In this document: positions 31,630 through 41,812 of the stretch, piece by piece
Layout of the letters: each line of letters begins with the position of its first letter
How positions within the stretch are numbered: position 1 is the stretch's first letter
From: Elusimicrobiaceae bacterium
GTDB taxonomy: Bacteria; Elusimicrobiota; Elusimicrobia; Elusimicrobiales; Elusimicrobiaceae
Assembly: GCA_016282685.1 (NCBI GenBank)
Contig: JAEELM010000033.1
Span: 1-48,160, forward strand
DNA length: 48,160 nt
Reading direction: 5' to 3'
Translations under genes and position numbers: made by a program
The notes under the pieces: model-generated
Seen by the model: the letters and a program-made list of their open reading frames with translations, nothing else
Database searches by the model: none
Told to the model about the DNA's origin: nothing

Positions 31630-32610
31630 TTAAATAGTTAAATCCATCCCGTCTAAACCCATCAAAGCGGTTTCCACCACCAACGCAGGCGAAACGTTGC
31701 GTGTGATGCTTCGTTTATAATTTTCAAAACGTTGGAGTGCCCTCCGGCAGCGCAGTGCCAGAGCCGGGTCCTGGGTTTGCAGCCATTTTTGATGAATGGC
31801 TTTACTGAGTACATCTAAAATGCATTTTGCTTCCCGTCGGGAAGTAACCAGCGTGTGCGACAGGCCGGCTGCCACTTCTATCGGGCCGGTGGGTGTATTT
31901 AAGGCGCCGTTACTCAGTAATCCAATGGCTTGGGCTGCGGCCAAAGCTCCTGTTACCGATCCTCCGCTGTAACGGGCGGCCAGAGCGGCATTTTCCACCT
32001 GGTCTTGGGTTAATTGGGTTATCACTTCCTGTGATAGCGGCGCAAATGATAACGGCTGGCAGCGCGATAAAATGGTTTTTAGCATGGCCGAACGTTTATA
32101 GGTTATTAAAATCCATACAGTTTTGGCCGGTGGTTCTTCAATAAATTTTAATAAAGCGTTGGCAGCGGCTCCTTGCATGGTTTGGGCCTGGTCCACAATT
32201 AGTACTTTCCATCCGCCGGTACCGATCGGTTTTTGTAACGATTTGGTAGCCACTTCCCGTATGGTGGTTACACTTAAATGTTGTTGCTTGGCAATTTCTT
32301 TTTCCAGTTCTTCTTCGTAGCTTTTGCTGGAAACATCTTTTTTGATTTCCAAGCGGGCCTGGTAAGCAAAATCTACTACGGTTACATCAGGGTAAGTGCC
32401 CTTTTCAATGGCTTGGCAATTGGCACAATTATGGCAAGCACGTCCCTCTTGCGGGTGGAGGCAATTAAGTGCTTGGGCAAAATCCACAGCGGCCATTTTT
32501 TTCCCTACACCGTCGGGTCCGTAAAACAAAAAAGCCCCGGGCACCCGTTGGGTTCGCACCAAACCGGCCAAATAAGAAAGGGCTTTTTCTTGTCCGAGGA
32601 TTGCTGTCAT
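31630..32610 (-). CDS. holB: DNA polymerase III delta' subunit (clamp-loader ATPase-like)
   Basis: The 326-residue protein has the AAA+ clamp-loader fold. Its N-terminal ILGQEKALSYLAGLV is followed by a degenerate Walker A (GPDGVGKK, with Lys instead of Ser/Thr) and a four-Cys zinc module (CHNCANC preceded by CLHP). ANALLKFIEEPP is the hallmark of DnaX/HolB proteins. Delta' opens and loads the sliding clamp but need not hydrolyse ATP. I start at the ATG at 32610, one base after the tmk stop; the longer frame reads into tmk. tmk-holB adjacency is widespread in bacteria. Confidence 0.9.
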   Translation of the reverse strand: MTAILGQEKALSYLAGLVRTQRVPGAFLFYGPDGVGKKMAAVDFAQALNCLHPQEGRACHNCANCQAIEKGTYPDVTVVDFAYQARLEIKKDVSSKSYEEELEKEIAKQQHLSVTTIREVATKSLQKPIGTGGWKVLIVDQAQTMQGAAANALLKFIEEPPAKTVWILITYKRSAMLKTILSRCQPLSFAPLSQEVITQLTQDQVENAALAARYSGGSVTGALAAAQAIGLLSNGALNTPTGPIEVAAGLSHTLVTSRREAKCILDVLSKAIHQKWLQTQDPALALRCRRALQRFENYKRSITRNVSPALVVETALMGLDGMDLTI

Positions 32611-32611
32611 A

Positions 32612-33226
32612 TTAAAAAATTTTATGATGGTGCAACCATTGTTGTACACCGGCTTGTACTTCTTCTACGCTCTGGTCTGCATTAATTAAATGGGCGTTGG
32701 GGGTCATTTTGAGCAATTCCAAATACCCCTGGCGCATTTTTTGACGGAAAGAAACATCTTCTTTTTCCAAACGGTCCGAGAAGAGATATTCCCCACGTTC
32801 CACGAAGTATTTATCCGACATTAAAAACACGAGCGTTACGTCAGGAACCAAACCCAGCGTGGCGATATGATTTAACGTTTGAATTTGATTCAAATCAATA
32901 CCGCGTCCATAGCCCTGATAGGCGCAAGTGGACATAGTATAACGCTCACAAATAACGATTTTTCCCTCTTCCAACGCCGGTAAAATTCTTTCTTGTGTAT
33001 GTTGCGCGCGGGAAGCTTCATAGAGTAGTAATTCGGCCATGGGGCGCACTTTCAAATCAGGGTTGAGCACCACACTGCGGATTTCTTCCGCGGTGGGAGT
33101 TCCGCCTGGTTCACGCGTGAGCAACACGTCTTTGCCTTGTTCTTGTAGAAATTTTGCCAGTAACTTTGCTTGGGTAGATTTGCCGCAACGGTCCGGCCCT
33201 TCTAAAACGATAAACTTTCCCTTCAT
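32612..33226 (-). CDS. tmk: Thymidylate kinase
   Basis: The 204-residue kinase phosphorylates dTMP to dTDP. It shows the P-loop LEGPDRCGKST (8-18), the DR-type motif TREPGGTPTAEEIR at about 36-49, and the family segment ERYTMSTCAYQGYGRG. The P-loop has Arg-Cys where most enzymes have Gly-Ala or Gly-Ser. Its ATG overlaps the kdsC stop as TAATG, so it is translationally coupled to kdsC. Confidence 0.93.
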   Translation of the reverse strand: MKGKFIVLEGPDRCGKSTQAKLLAKFLQEQGKDVLLTREPGGTPTAEEIRSVVLNPDLKVRPMAELLLYEASRAQHTQERILPALEEGKIVICERYTMSTCAYQGYGRGIDLNQIQTLNHIATLGLVPDVTLVFLMSDKYFVERGEYLFSDRLEKEDVSFRQKMRQGYLELLKMTPNAHLINADQSVEEVQAGVQQWLHHHKIF

Positions 33227-33819
33227 TAGTTCAGTCCTTCTTGGGAGGTAATAATTTCAAATGATGGTTTGGGGGTTTGGGTCCACGCGGCGGGGTTATC
33301 CACCAGTGAATCTAATTTTCCTTGGGCGGCTAAAATAAAATCGACCACTTCCCGGAAAGCGCCGTCTCCTCCGGCCCGGCGGGTAACGTAGTGGCAATGT
33401 TGTTTTACCACGTCTAACGCCCCCGGTACGGTAGCGGCAAAGCCCACTTTTTTTAGCAAGGGTAAATCGGTAATATCGTCGCCGATATAGGCTACTTCTT
33501 CGGGGCGGATGTGTTCTCTTTTGAGCACATCTTCCAAAGGCCCTAATTTGGTTAAAAACCCTTGATACATATATTTAAATCCCAAATTACGTGCGCGGGC
33601 CACGGTTGTTTCATGGCGTCGTCCTGTAATAATTCCCACAATTAACCCGGCGCTACGGCACAACAAAACAGCCACGCCGTCTTGCGTGTGAAAAGATTTG
33701 AATTCTTCTATGCGGCCGTCGGATGCTATAAAAAAATTTACTTTTCCGTCGGTTAAAATACCGTCTACATCCGTTAAAAGCACTTTGATGGGTTTGGCCC
33801 GTTGAATCTTATTTTCCAT
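33226..33819 (-). CDS. kdsC: KDO-8-phosphate phosphatase-like HAD enzyme
   Basis: The 197-residue HAD phosphatase of the KdsC family has the catalytic DVDGILTDG with Asp17 and Asp19, and SFHTQDGVAV, a segment typical of KdsC. IITGR is motif II and AYIGDDITDLPLL is motif IV. It releases phosphate from KDO-8-phosphate in the pathway to the LPS inner core. N-acylneuraminate-9-phosphatase-like activity is less likely. There is a C-terminal tail of about 25 residues. It heads the operon with tmk, holB and metG, with a TATAAT nine bases before the ATG. Confidence 0.87.
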   Translation of the reverse strand: MENKIQRAKPIKVLLTDVDGILTDGKVNFFIASDGRIEEFKSFHTQDGVAVLLCRSAGLIVGIITGRRHETTVARARNLGFKYMYQGFLTKLGPLEDVLKREHIRPEEVAYIGDDITDLPLLKKVGFAATVPGALDVVKQHCHYVTRRAGGDGAFREVVDFILAAQGKLDSLVDNPAAWTQTPKPSFEIITSQEGLN

Positions 33820-33828
33820 ATTATAGGT

Positions 33829-33834
33829 ATTATA
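33829..33834 (-). promoter_or_regulatory. Candidate -10 box of the kdsC operon (near-leaderless start)
   Basis: Minus-strand TATAAT is followed by nine bases (ACCTATAAT) and the kdsC ATG. A second TATAAT directly abuts the ATG. No ribosome binding site fits between. Confidence 0.5.
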
Positions 33835-33929
33835 CTAAATTACAATGCATAACTTTTTATTTCTGTTTGCATGTAAAACAATTCAAAATATCCTGCAGAT
33901 AAAAACTCCCGCTTTTCACACGAATTTTA

Positions 33930-33935
33930 TATAAT
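33930..33935 (+). promoter_or_regulatory. Candidate -10 box of clpC
   Basis: TATAAT lies 33 nt before the clpC ATG (33969), with ATGAGG as ribosome binding site in the leader. No CIRCE or CtsR-type repeat was seen upstream. Confidence 0.5.
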
Positions 33936-33968
33936 AGTAACAATTACAAATTTCATGAGGTTTTTACT

Positions 33969-36497
33969 ATGGCAAAACGCTTTACGGAAAACGCGCAAAA
34001 AATTATTCTCATTGCGCAAGAAGAAGCCAAACGGCTAAATCACGATTACGTCGGAACAGAACATATCTTATTGGGGTTGTGTGCGATTGAAGGGACCCTG
34101 TCTAACAAAATTCTAGCCAGTGTAGGGGTAACGTTTCGCAAGGTACGTTTAGAAATTGAAAAAATGGTTGGTATCGGCGATACGATTATGCTATTAGGGG
34201 AAATTCCTTTTACTCCGCGTGCCAAAAAAGTATTGGAATTTTCTGTAGAAGAATCGCAATTATTAAATTCGGATCATATCGGCACGGAACACATTTTGTT
34301 GGGTCTTATCCGTGAAGAAGAAGGGATGGCCGGGCGTATTTTAAATAATTTGGGAACCAATTTGTTACTCATTCGTGAAGCGGCCATGGGGTTGGTCAAT
34401 ACCGAAGAACCCGAAGCAAAAACCGATTTTCCCACCGGCGCGGCCGAAATTAACTTACCTGAAGAAGCCAGCCGCAATCCACGCCCGCAGGCAGACAAAC
34501 AAACCAAAACGCCGACGTTAGACGAATACTCGCGCGACTTAACGGCCCTGGCCGCTAAGCACGAGTTGGACCCTGTTATCGGGCGTGAAAATGAAATTGA
34601 ACGCATTGTTCAAATTTTGGCTCGCCGTACAAAAAACAACCCGGTGTTAATTGGCGAACCGGGCGTCGGTAAGACGGCTATTGTGGAAGGCTTGGCCCAA
34701 AAGATGGCTTCCGGGGAAATTTCAGACGTTTTAAGCGGTAAGCGCTTGTTGGCGTTGGATATGGCCTCTGTGGTGGCCGGTACCAAATACCGCGGTGAAT
34801 TTGAACAACGTCTTAAAAACATCATTGATGAATTGGCTGCCGCTAAAAATGCCATTGTGTTTATTGATGAATTGCATACAATTATCGGGGCCGGTGCGGC
34901 GGAAGGATCCATTGATGCTTCCAATATGTTAAAACCGGCGTTGGCCCGCGGCGAAGTGCAATGTATCGGGGCTACTACTTTTGACGAATATCGCAAATAC
35001 ATTGAAACCGATACTGCTTTGGAGCGGCGCTTCCAACCTGTGGTGGCAGATCCACCCGATGTAGAAGAAACCATTACCATTTTGAAAGGGGTGCGAAGCA
35101 AATATGAAAATCACCACAAGGTAAAATATACCGACGGTGCTATTCGCGCTGCGGCTATGATTGCCGACCGTTATATCAACGACCGTGCCATGCCCGACAA
35201 AGCCCTGGACCTTTTTGATGAAGCCGGTGCCCGTACACGTTTGGCACATGCTGTTCTGCCGCCTGAAATCAAACAAAAACAAGCAGAATATCAAGAAGCG
35301 ATAGAAGAAAAAGAAAAATTCTTAGCCGAAAAACAATTTGAAAAAGCCGCCGAAGCCAAAGCGACCGAAACACGGTTGAAAGAATACATTGACCATTTAA
35401 AACAAAAATGGACAGAAGAAAACAATAAGAATGTACCGCAGGTAACGGAAGACGACATTGCGCTGGTGGCTTCTAAATGGACAGGCATTCCCGTTACCCG
35501 CTTGACGCAAAGCGAAACCGATAAGATTTTACACATGGAGGAACACCTCCACCAACGTATCATTGGGCAAGACGACGCCGTAAAGGTAGTGTCGCAAGCA
35601 ATTCGCCGCAACCGTACCGGGTTAGGTAACCCGCACCGGCCGATTGGCGGGTTCCTATTTTTGGGGCCCACCGGCGTGGGGAAAACCGAGCTGGCCAAAA
35701 GCTTGGCTTGTTTCCTGTTTGGTGATGAAGACGCCATGATCCGGTTGGACATGTCTGAATATATGGAAAAATTTGCCGTTTCCCGCTTGATTGGGGCGCC
35801 GCCCGGTTATGTGGGATACGAAGAAGGCGGCCAATTGACCGAAGCAGTACGCCGCCGCCCCTATAGCGTGGTGGTTTTAGACGAATTGGAAAAAGCCCAC
35901 CCGGACATTTACAATATTTTATTACAAGTGTTAGACGAAGGGGCCCTGTCGGACAATTTAGGCCATAAAGTCAGCTTTAAAAACTGCGTGGTGATTATGA
36001 CTTCCAACGTCGGTGCGCGGGAAATTACCAACAAAGGTAATTCCCTCGGGTTTACGGCCAATCAGTCGGAAGAAGAAACCTACAAAGATATGCGCCAAAA
36101 CGTAATGGACGAAGTGAAAAAGACGTTCAATCCGGAATTTATCAACCGTATTGATGAAATTGTAGTGTTCCACGCATTGAGCCGGGAAAATATCGGCCAA
36201 ATTTTGGACTTGTCTCTTAAACATGTGGATGAAAAACTCAAAGACCGGGAATTATCTCTCACGCTTACCCAAGCAGCCAAAGATTTCTTGGTAGAGAAAG
36301 GCTTTGATGCCAAATTTGGGGCACGTCCGCTGTTGCGTACCATCCAACGGGAACTGGAAGACCCGCTGGCAGAAAATATTTTGGTCAGCCGTTACCCGGC
36401 CCGTACCAAAATTAAGGTAGATTTTGACAAAGACTCCGGGAAACTTACGTTCTCCGGCAAGACGGCAGGGAAAAAAACAACAACCGTAACTATTTAA
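33969..36497 (+). CDS. clpC: ATP-dependent Clp protease ATP-binding subunit ClpC
   Basis: The 842-residue AAA+ unfoldase has a Clp N-terminal double repeat (about 5-145) and a first AAA domain with Walker A GEPGVGKT at 229-236. A middle segment (about 440-480) contains a UVR-like helix ([18 protein letters not shown]). The second AAA domain has GPTGVGKT at 566-573. Together these make it ClpC rather than ClpB, whose middle domain is longer, or ClpA. It feeds substrates to ClpP, which is not in the window. In ClpC, adaptors select the substrates. recA follows 19 nt later, so stress proteolysis and recombination may be co-expressed. Confidence 0.95.
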   Translation: MAKRFTENAQKIILIAQEEAKRLNHDYVGTEHILLGLCAIEGTLSNKILASVGVTFRKVRLEIEKMVGIGDTIMLLGEIPFTPRAKKVLEFSVEESQLLNSDHIGTEHILLGLIREEEGMAGRILNNLGTNLLLIREAAMGLVNTEEPEAKTDFPTGAAEINLPEEASRNPRPQADKQTKTPTLDEYSRDLTALAAKHELDPVIGRENEIERIVQILARRTKNNPVLIGEPGVGKTAIVEGLAQKMASGEISDVLSGKRLLALDMASVVAGTKYRGEFEQRLKNIIDELAAAKNAIVFIDELHTIIGAGAAEGSIDASNMLKPALARGEVQCIGATTFDEYRKYIETDTALERRFQPVVADPPDVEETITILKGVRSKYENHHKVKYTDGAIRAAAMIADRYINDRAMPDKALDLFDEAGARTRLAHAVLPPEIKQKQAEYQEAIEEKEKFLAEKQFEKAAEAKATETRLKEYIDHLKQKWTEENNKNVPQVTEDDIALVASKWTGIPVTRLTQSETDKILHMEEHLHQRIIGQDDAVKVVSQAIRRNRTGLGNPHRPIGGFLFLGPTGVGKTELAKSLACFLFGDEDAMIRLDMSEYMEKFAVSRLIGAPPGYVGYEEGGQLTEAVRRRPYSVVVLDELEKAHPDIYNILLQVLDEGALSDNLGHKVSFKNCVVIMTSNVGAREITNKGNSLGFTANQSEEETYKDMRQNVMDEVKKTFNPEFINRIDEIVVFHALSRENIGQILDLSLKHVDEKLKDRELSLTLTQAAKDFLVEKGFDAKFGARPLLRTIQRELEDPLAENILVSRYPARTKIKVDFDKDSGKLTFSGKTAGKKTTTVTI

Positions 36498-36516
36498 CAG
36501 CAGGAGGAATGTAAGC

Positions 36517-37575
36517 ATGGACGCAAACAAACAAAAAGCGTTAGATTTGGCCCTGGGCCAGATTGAAAAAGCATTTGGGAAAGAAGCCATTTGCCGTTTA
36601 GGGGCAGGCAGCGTGAAAAACGTGGAAGCCATTCCCACCGGGGCTCTTTCATTAGATTTAGCGTTGGGTGTGGGCGGTTTGCCGCGCGGACGCGTGATTG
36701 AAATTTACGGGCCGGAAGCCGGCGGAAAAACGACGTTGTCCCTCCATGTGGCAGCTCAAACCCAAAAATTGGGCGGCACGGTCGCTTTTATTGATGCCGA
36801 ACACGCATTGGACCCTGTCTATGCGGCGCATATCGGTGTGAACGTAGATGATTTGTTAGTTTCTCAACCCGATTCCGGTGAACAGGCATTGGAGATTGCC
36901 GAAAAATTGGTCCGCTCCGGTGCGATTGATTTGATTATTATAGACTCTGTAGCGGCCCTTGTTCCGCAAGCGGAAATTGAAGGAGAAATGGGGGATTCCC
37001 ACGTAGGGTTGCAGGCCCGCTTGATGAGCCAAGCCTTGCGCAAATTGACCAGCATTTTGAACAAAACCAAAACCAGCATTATTTTCATTAACCAGCTGCG
37101 TCAAAAAATCGGTATTATGTTTGGCAACCCGGAAACGACCCCCGGTGGACTGGCCCTTAAATTTTATGCTTCCGTACGCATTGACGTACGCCGCATTGAA
37201 AACTTAAAGAAAGGCGACGAAGTAGTAGGCACCCGTGTGCGTGCGAAAGTAACCAAAAACAAAGTAGCCCCGCCCTACCGCCAAGCCGAATTTACCATGA
37301 TTTTAGGGCAAGGCATTTCCCGCGAGGCTTGCATTATCGATAAAGGGGTAGAGGCCGGACTTATTGAAAAAAGCGGCAGCTGGTTCCTTTACGGTGATGA
37401 AAAACTGGGCCAAGGGGCTGACAATGCCCGCCAGTACTTAAAAGACAATAGTGAATTGGCTGCTGAAATTGAAGATAAGTTGTACGTCAAATACCTGGGC
37501 CACCACTATAACGGTAAACCGGCCGAAACGCAAGAAAACGCTCCGGCCGCTAAAGCGAAAGTAAAAGCAAAATAA
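36517..37575 (+). CDS. recA: Recombinase RecA
   Basis: The 352-residue recombinase has the usual ATP-binding site GPEAGGKTT (65-73; E. coli has GPESSGKTT) and FIDAEHALD. The signature [27 protein letters not shown] is followed by [19 protein letters not shown], with a Lys/Ala-rich C-terminus. RecA carries out homologous pairing and SOS signalling. AGGAGG stands before the ATG. It is placed after clpC and ends at a strong terminator. No SOS box was recognised. Confidence 0.98.
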   Translation: MDANKQKALDLALGQIEKAFGKEAICRLGAGSVKNVEAIPTGALSLDLALGVGGLPRGRVIEIYGPEAGGKTTLSLHVAAQTQKLGGTVAFIDAEHALDPVYAAHIGVNVDDLLVSQPDSGEQALEIAEKLVRSGAIDLIIIDSVAALVPQAEIEGEMGDSHVGLQARLMSQALRKLTSILNKTKTSIIFINQLRQKIGIMFGNPETTPGGLALKFYASVRIDVRRIENLKKGDEVVGTRVRAKVTKNKVAPPYRQAEFTMILGQGISREACIIDKGVEAGLIEKSGSWFLYGDEKLGQGADNARQYLKDNSELAAEIEDKLYVKYLGHHYNGKPAETQENAPAAKAKVKAK

Positions 37576-37587
37576 AAATTGTATCAC

Positions 37588-37621
37588 TAAAAAAACCCCC
37601 GGTAGAAACCGGGGGTTTTTT
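37588..37621. terminator. Bidirectional terminator between recA and the ankyrin gene
   Basis: A-run, CCCCCGGT, short loop, ACCGGGGG, T-run. The arms are the same as those at 4944. Confidence 0.9.
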
Positions 37622-37634
37622 GAAATCCTACTAC

Positions 37635-39203
37635 TTATTCGTTATCGGCGCTGGCAACTCCGGAGAAGCGGTAAGAGGGTACTTGAATTTCTTCTTCTTC
37701 CACATCAGGAGTGTCCGGCATTTTGGCGGCTCTGTCCGGGTCCAAAAGTGCTACCGTTTCTTTCTTCTTGGTATGGTCAACGGCGGCTTTACCTTTTTTG
37801 TCACGAAGATCTGTTTTGATACCGCGAACAGCTAACAATTCTTCTACAATTGCGGTCTTGTTTTTGCCGTGTATCTTTTCAACAGCTAAAATCAAGGCTG
37901 TTTTGCCGTCTTTATCTTGAGCATTGATGTTTAATAAGTCCCTACTGTTTTCAGGATCATGTAGACTCCTGTAAGACAATAAGTCTTTCATAATATCTAA
38001 TTTGCCATGTGCGGCAGCATGTATCAATGCAGTGCGGCCCCGATCGTCCTGCAGGCTAAGATCGGCATTCTTGCCCAGTAAGCTTGATACCGCAGCTTTC
38101 TTACCACGCTCGGCGGCAAACATCAAGGCTGTTTTGCCTTTTTTGGCCATTTCTTTCTTTTTATCGTCACCGCTGTATTTGAGCTTGTCCATTATTGGGT
38201 TTTCAATTTGGACGTTTACATCAATGCCAGGGGCAGCCAACAATGCCAACATGGCATCTTCTTTATTTTCTTCCGCTGCGAACAGCAAGGCGGTACGTCC
38301 GTCGCCGCTAATTGCGTTCACCTGGGCACCTGCGTTCACTAAAGGTACAATCGCATCTTTTTTGCCGAATTTGCTGGCGGCCATTAGTGAGGTCTGTTGT
38401 TTTATAGTGCCGTCTCTGCGGTCTATGTTCACTCCCGCTCTCAATAATTCTTTAACAACTCTATCGCGGCCTTCAGCGGACGCTACAAACAAGGGGAATT
38501 GACCGAACTTATCATAGGCATTTAAATCTGCCGTGGCCGGTATTAACTTGATTACCACATCTTGATGGCCGGCTTTCAACGCCAGCATCAATGCCGTTTG
38601 ATCGTATTTATCTTTAATGTTGGCATTAGCTGCCGGGGCCAAGATATGATCAGTTGTCGGCTCTAACAAAGCGTCAACGGCTTTCTTTTTGTTCTTTTTA
38701 GCGGCAATCATCAACGCGGTCATCTGTTCGTTGTCTTTGGCGAGCTTATTGTCTTTTTTAACCGAAAAGGTGGCCATTGCGTTTACGTTAAGGTCTTTTC
38801 TAGCCCGCAGTTTTTTGATGACTTTAGGATTGTCATGTTCCGCTGCGTACATAAGGGCTGTCTTGCCGCGCTCATCCGGCCGGTTGACATCAACACCCGC
38901 TTCGCTAACTAAAAAGCCTACGGCATCGGCCTTGCCGTGCAAGGCGGCTTCCATTAAAGGCGTTTTCTGGTCATGCTCTGTGGAGCACTCCATGTTGTAG
39001 CCTTGCTTGAACAAGACGACTAATTTGGCTCTGTCACCTTTTTTCGCTGCTTTGATTACCTCTTCGCAGCGTTTTTGGTCGGCCTCGATTGCGCCTTTAA
39101 CAGCGTCGAATGCATTGGTTCTTTCACTTTCTTTAGCCAATGCAGGGGTCACAATACACAGTGCAAGGATAGATGCACTGAAAACTTTCAGTAGAGTTTT
39201 CAT
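37635..39203 (-). CDS. Exported ankyrin-repeat protein
   Basis: The 522-residue protein has a signal peptide (1-23, ending TPALA) and then about ten ankyrin repeats. Typical lines are KTPLMEAALHGKADAVGFLV, KTALMYAAEHDNPKVIKKL and RTALIHAAAHGKLDIMKDLL, from about residue 75 to 480. The tail is acidic (VEEEEIQVPSYRF). Ankyrin repeats bind proteins; an exported one could act in the periplasm, at the surface or outside the cell, in contact with a host. No catalytic domain is seen. It has a strong classical promoter and a GAGGAGG ribosome binding site, suggesting good expression. Confidence 0.88.
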   Translation of the reverse strand: MKTLLKVFSASILALCIVTPALAKESERTNAFDAVKGAIEADQKRCEEVIKAAKKGDRAKLVVLFKQGYNMECSTEHDQKTPLMEAALHGKADAVGFLVSEAGVDVNRPDERGKTALMYAAEHDNPKVIKKLRARKDLNVNAMATFSVKKDNKLAKDNEQMTALMIAAKKNKKKAVDALLEPTTDHILAPAANANIKDKYDQTALMLALKAGHQDVVIKLIPATADLNAYDKFGQFPLFVASAEGRDRVVKELLRAGVNIDRRDGTIKQQTSLMAASKFGKKDAIVPLVNAGAQVNAISGDGRTALLFAAEENKEDAMLALLAAPGIDVNVQIENPIMDKLKYSGDDKKKEMAKKGKTALMFAAERGKKAAVSSLLGKNADLSLQDDRGRTALIHAAAHGKLDIMKDLLSYRSLHDPENSRDLLNINAQDKDGKTALILAVEKIHGKNKTAIVEELLAVRGIKTDLRDKKGKAAVDHTKKKETVALLDPDRAAKMPDTPDVEEEEIQVPSYRFSGVASADNE

Positions 39204-39255
39204 ACTTTCCTCCTCAATACAAGGACAGTGCTGTCATACTTCGTCCTATGTAGTT

Positions 39256-39283
39256 AGTATAAGGTTATTTTGCAAAAAGTCAA
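39256..39283 (-). promoter_or_regulatory. Promoter of the ankyrin-repeat gene
   Basis: On the minus strand TTGACT (39278-39283) and TATACT (39256-39261) are separated by 16 nt. A leader of about 45 nt contains GAGGAGG eight bases before the ATG. This is the best sigma70-type promoter in the window. Confidence 0.8.
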
Positions 39284-39408
39284 CCCCTTTTTTTTACTCT
39301 ACAAGGTTTAAGCCTTGTCTTTGAGAAGTGAAAGTTGATTTTTTACAATACTTCCTATTTCCCATTTTACAACAAAGAAGTCATTTTGCCAATAGGTTTT
39401 TTCTATTT

Positions 39409-40296
39409 TTAACCATGTGGGTGAAACTTCTTATGTTTGTTTTTTAAATCCGAAACATCCAGATGAGTGTAGATTTGGGTGGTGGTCAGGTTGGCATGGC
39501 CCAACATTTCCTGCAGACTTCTTAAATCGGCCCCGCCTTGCAAAAGGTGGCTGGCAAACGTGTGACGGAATAAATGCGGGTGTAACGGCTGGGAGATGTT
39601 GGCTTTGCGGCCTAAATCGGCCAAGTCTTTCCAAACGCTTACACGGCTTAACTTGCGGCCGTTTTTATTCAAAAACAGCTCCGAACCGACGGTAGATTTG
39701 GCGGCAAATTTTACTTCCCGCGCGCGCAAATAATTTTCAATACGTTGGCAAGCCTCGCGGTGGATGGGCACAAAACGTTGTTTGCCGCCTTTGCCAAAAG
39801 CCAATACCCAGCCTTCCTTTATATTTACATTTTCCAAACGCAGGTTAATCAGTTCGCTCACGCGTAGCCCTGCCGCATATAACAAATCTACTATTGTAAC
39901 GGTGCGGATTTCTTCAAACGTTTCCGCCGGGTACGAAAGCAAACGGTTCATTTCTTCCCGGGTCAGCTGGTGGGGAATGGTTTGCGGCAGTTTGGGAGAT
40001 TTCAAAAAACGGGTAGGGTCTTGATTAATTTTTTGTTCAATTAGTAGGAATTTATAAAAACATTTTACCGCTTCGGTTTTGCGGAACACGCTGGAAGTTT
40101 GTAAATGCTCCACCACGCGTAATTGATAATTGTATTGGTCCAAAAAAGCAGGGTCTGCCAAGAGGGGGTCTTTATTATTGGCCTCGCAATATTCCAAAAA
40201 ACTTTCCACATCCGCCCCGTAGGCAGCTACCGTATTGGGGGAAAGTTGCCGTTCAAAGGAAAGATGATTTTTAAAGTCTTCCAGTAATGCTTTCAT
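39409..40296 (-). CDS. Tyrosine recombinase XerC/XerD-like
   Basis: The 295-residue recombinase has an N-terminal SAM-like core-binding domain (1-100) and the catalytic domain. Its catalytic set is complete: Arg145 (AAGLRVSEL), Lys169 (GKGGKQR), His241 and Arg244 (HLFRHTFASHLL), His267 (LGHANL) and Tyr276 (IYTHL). It resolves chromosome dimers at dif. Whether it corresponds to XerC, XerD or a lone XerH-like enzyme cannot be told. It is not next to phage or transposon genes. Its ATG overlaps the preceding glycosyltransferase stop as ATGA. Confidence 0.92.
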   Translation of the reverse strand: MKALLEDFKNHLSFERQLSPNTVAAYGADVESFLEYCEANNKDPLLADPAFLDQYNYQLRVVEHLQTSSVFRKTEAVKCFYKFLLIEQKINQDPTRFLKSPKLPQTIPHQLTREEMNRLLSYPAETFEEIRTVTIVDLLYAAGLRVSELINLRLENVNIKEGWVLAFGKGGKQRFVPIHREACQRIENYLRAREVKFAAKSTVGSELFLNKNGRKLSRVSVWKDLADLGRKANISQPLHPHLFRHTFASHLLQGGADLRSLQEMLGHANLTTTQIYTHLDVSDLKNKHKKFHPHG

Positions 40297-41738
40297 TTTT
40301 TATAACGCGGGTCCACCACTACACAGGAATGTGTGAAAGTGGCTACTTTCTCGGGAATATGGAAATCATACTGCACGGAAGTATTTACCAAACGCACAAA
40401 CCCGCACAAAGGGATAATCAATGGCACTTCTTGTTTCATCAAAGGGGCCGTTTGCTGGGTTAAAGGAATAATTTCCAAGGAATTGTCCGGCGGTACAAAA
40501 AAGCGCATCAATGGCTCTACAGAGGCTTGTGGATAAGAAAAGGGCTCTAAAAAGAAAAGTACTTTATCTGCCTTTAAGCCATGCTGGACATAGTTAAATG
40601 CATCGATAAGCCCGGAGTATTCATGCAAGCGCGGCAGAAAATTCCGGTAATAGTAAGTGGAAAAAGAGAAAAGGAGTAACGGCAACAATACAATTGTAAT
40701 TTTCCAACGGCGATACAGGTGCGCCCATAACGAAGTAAACAAAATAAAACAACAGGGTAACATAACCAAAAAATACCGATCCATAAACAGGTTGTAGCGT
40801 TTGGAAACGGCTACCAGTACCAGTATCAATACGACGATTTGGAAAACCGTTAGCGGAATTTCGGGCAGTTTTTTAAGGAGGGGTTTTTCGTTAAATGCCA
40901 CTGATACGCCCCCTATTACCAGCAGCAGTAACAAACCCAATAATATTCTTTCCTGCCCAAAGTTAAATTCCAAAATTTGCCAGGAAGAAAGCATCTTGTT
41001 GGTTTCGTACCACCAACCGGTTTCAAAATGATTCATGGAAAGATACGTGTTCCATATCCACGGTACCCACAAAAAGAAAGCCAGGGCCGTACTCCAAAAA
41101 ATCAGGCGTGCGTCGCGTTTGTAAAAACAGGCACAGATAAACAAAAACAACGCTGTAATAAAGAATAGACCGGATACAAAAAAATGCGTATAAGCCCCTA
41201 TAAACCCCGTGATAAAAAAGGCGGCCCATATTTTGGGAGAAACGGGTTGGCCATCATTGAAAGCATCTAAAATCCGTACGGCCAACAGGGTAAATACGGT
41301 AGTAAACAAAACACCCATGGAATAAGCGCGTAAAATGCAACTGTAATTGGTAAGGCCGGAGGAACAAATCAGCATACAACAAAGTGCAAATTTTTGTAAT
41401 TTTCCCCAGCGTTTAGGCGCCAACCACCAGGCCACCGGAAACGTAATAAGAGAAAATAACAACGGCAGCCCGCGCATCCAGGTGGTTGTAAAAGGCACGA
41501 TATGGGCCCACGTACGCAGCACCAAATTAAATAGCGGCAAATTGACATCCTGCCGCAGAATATCATTCCAAACGGTGGAAAAAGAAAGGGAAGGATGGGC
41601 CGTTACCCAGGAGTAAACTTCGTCGTAGATATACGTTTCTTGTAAACCGTAAAAGCGGGAGATAATCATCAGCAGCGCCAGTATGCCCGATATTCCCACG
41701 CTGACCCCGAGAATGATATTTTGTACGTGTTTTTTCAT
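40293..41738 (-). CDS. Polytopic GT-C-type glycosyltransferase-like membrane protein
   Basis: The 481-residue protein has about 10-12 transmembrane helices. An early acidic motif (YDEVYSW around residue 39, in the first periplasmic loop) is followed by DVNLPLFNLVL. This matches the PMT/ArnT (GT39/GT83-like) family, which moves sugars from polyprenyl phosphate donors to lipids or proteins. The C-terminal part (about 370-481) is a soluble outside domain. The sugar and the acceptor are not known; lipid A, protein O-glycosylation or another surface glycan are options. It is followed by xerC in the same transcript. Confidence 0.7.
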   Translation of the reverse strand: MKKHVQNIILGVSVGISGILALLMIISRFYGLQETYIYDEVYSWVTAHPSLSFSTVWNDILRQDVNLPLFNLVLRTWAHIVPFTTTWMRGLPLLFSLITFPVAWWLAPKRWGKLQKFALCCMLICSSGLTNYSCILRAYSMGVLFTTVFTLLAVRILDAFNDGQPVSPKIWAAFFITGFIGAYTHFFVSGLFFITALFLFICACFYKRDARLIFWSTALAFFLWVPWIWNTYLSMNHFETGWWYETNKMLSSWQILEFNFGQERILLGLLLLLVIGGVSVAFNEKPLLKKLPEIPLTVFQIVVLILVLVAVSKRYNLFMDRYFLVMLPCCFILFTSLWAHLYRRWKITIVLLPLLLFSFSTYYYRNFLPRLHEYSGLIDAFNYVQHGLKADKVLFFLEPFSYPQASVEPLMRFFVPPDNSLEIIPLTQQTAPLMKQEVPLIIPLCGFVRLVNTSVQYDFHIPEKVATFTHSCVVVDPRYKK

Positions 41739-41745
41739 CGACTAT

Positions 41746-41751
41746 ATTATA
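41746..41751 (-). promoter_or_regulatory. Candidate -10 box of the GT-C-xerC unit (leaderless start)
   Basis: Minus-strand TATAAT is followed by seven bases (ATAGTCG) and the ATG at 41738. No ribosome binding site fits. Confidence 0.5.
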
Positions 41752-41812
41752 ACTTATTTTCCGGGAGAGTAGTTTTCCCGTACCGTAAGTGCGGAAATGT
41801 AAAACGCCCGGG

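Noticed and set aside
32611-32649. Upstream extension of holB, and likewise that of holA at 44881-44937
   Set aside because: Both overlap the preceding gene, and internal ATGs one base after the preceding stop begin the family-like sequence.
39284-39408. Hairpin ACAAGG-TTTAAG-CCTTGT near 39301-39318 as xerC terminator
   Set aside because: On the minus strand it is followed by an A-run rather than a T-run, so it does not fit an intrinsic terminator for xerC.
39409-40296. XerC-like recombinase as sign of a phage or integron
   Set aside because: Neighbours are ordinary chromosomal genes, no attachment repeats or cargo were seen, and the protein looks like a housekeeping Xer enzyme.
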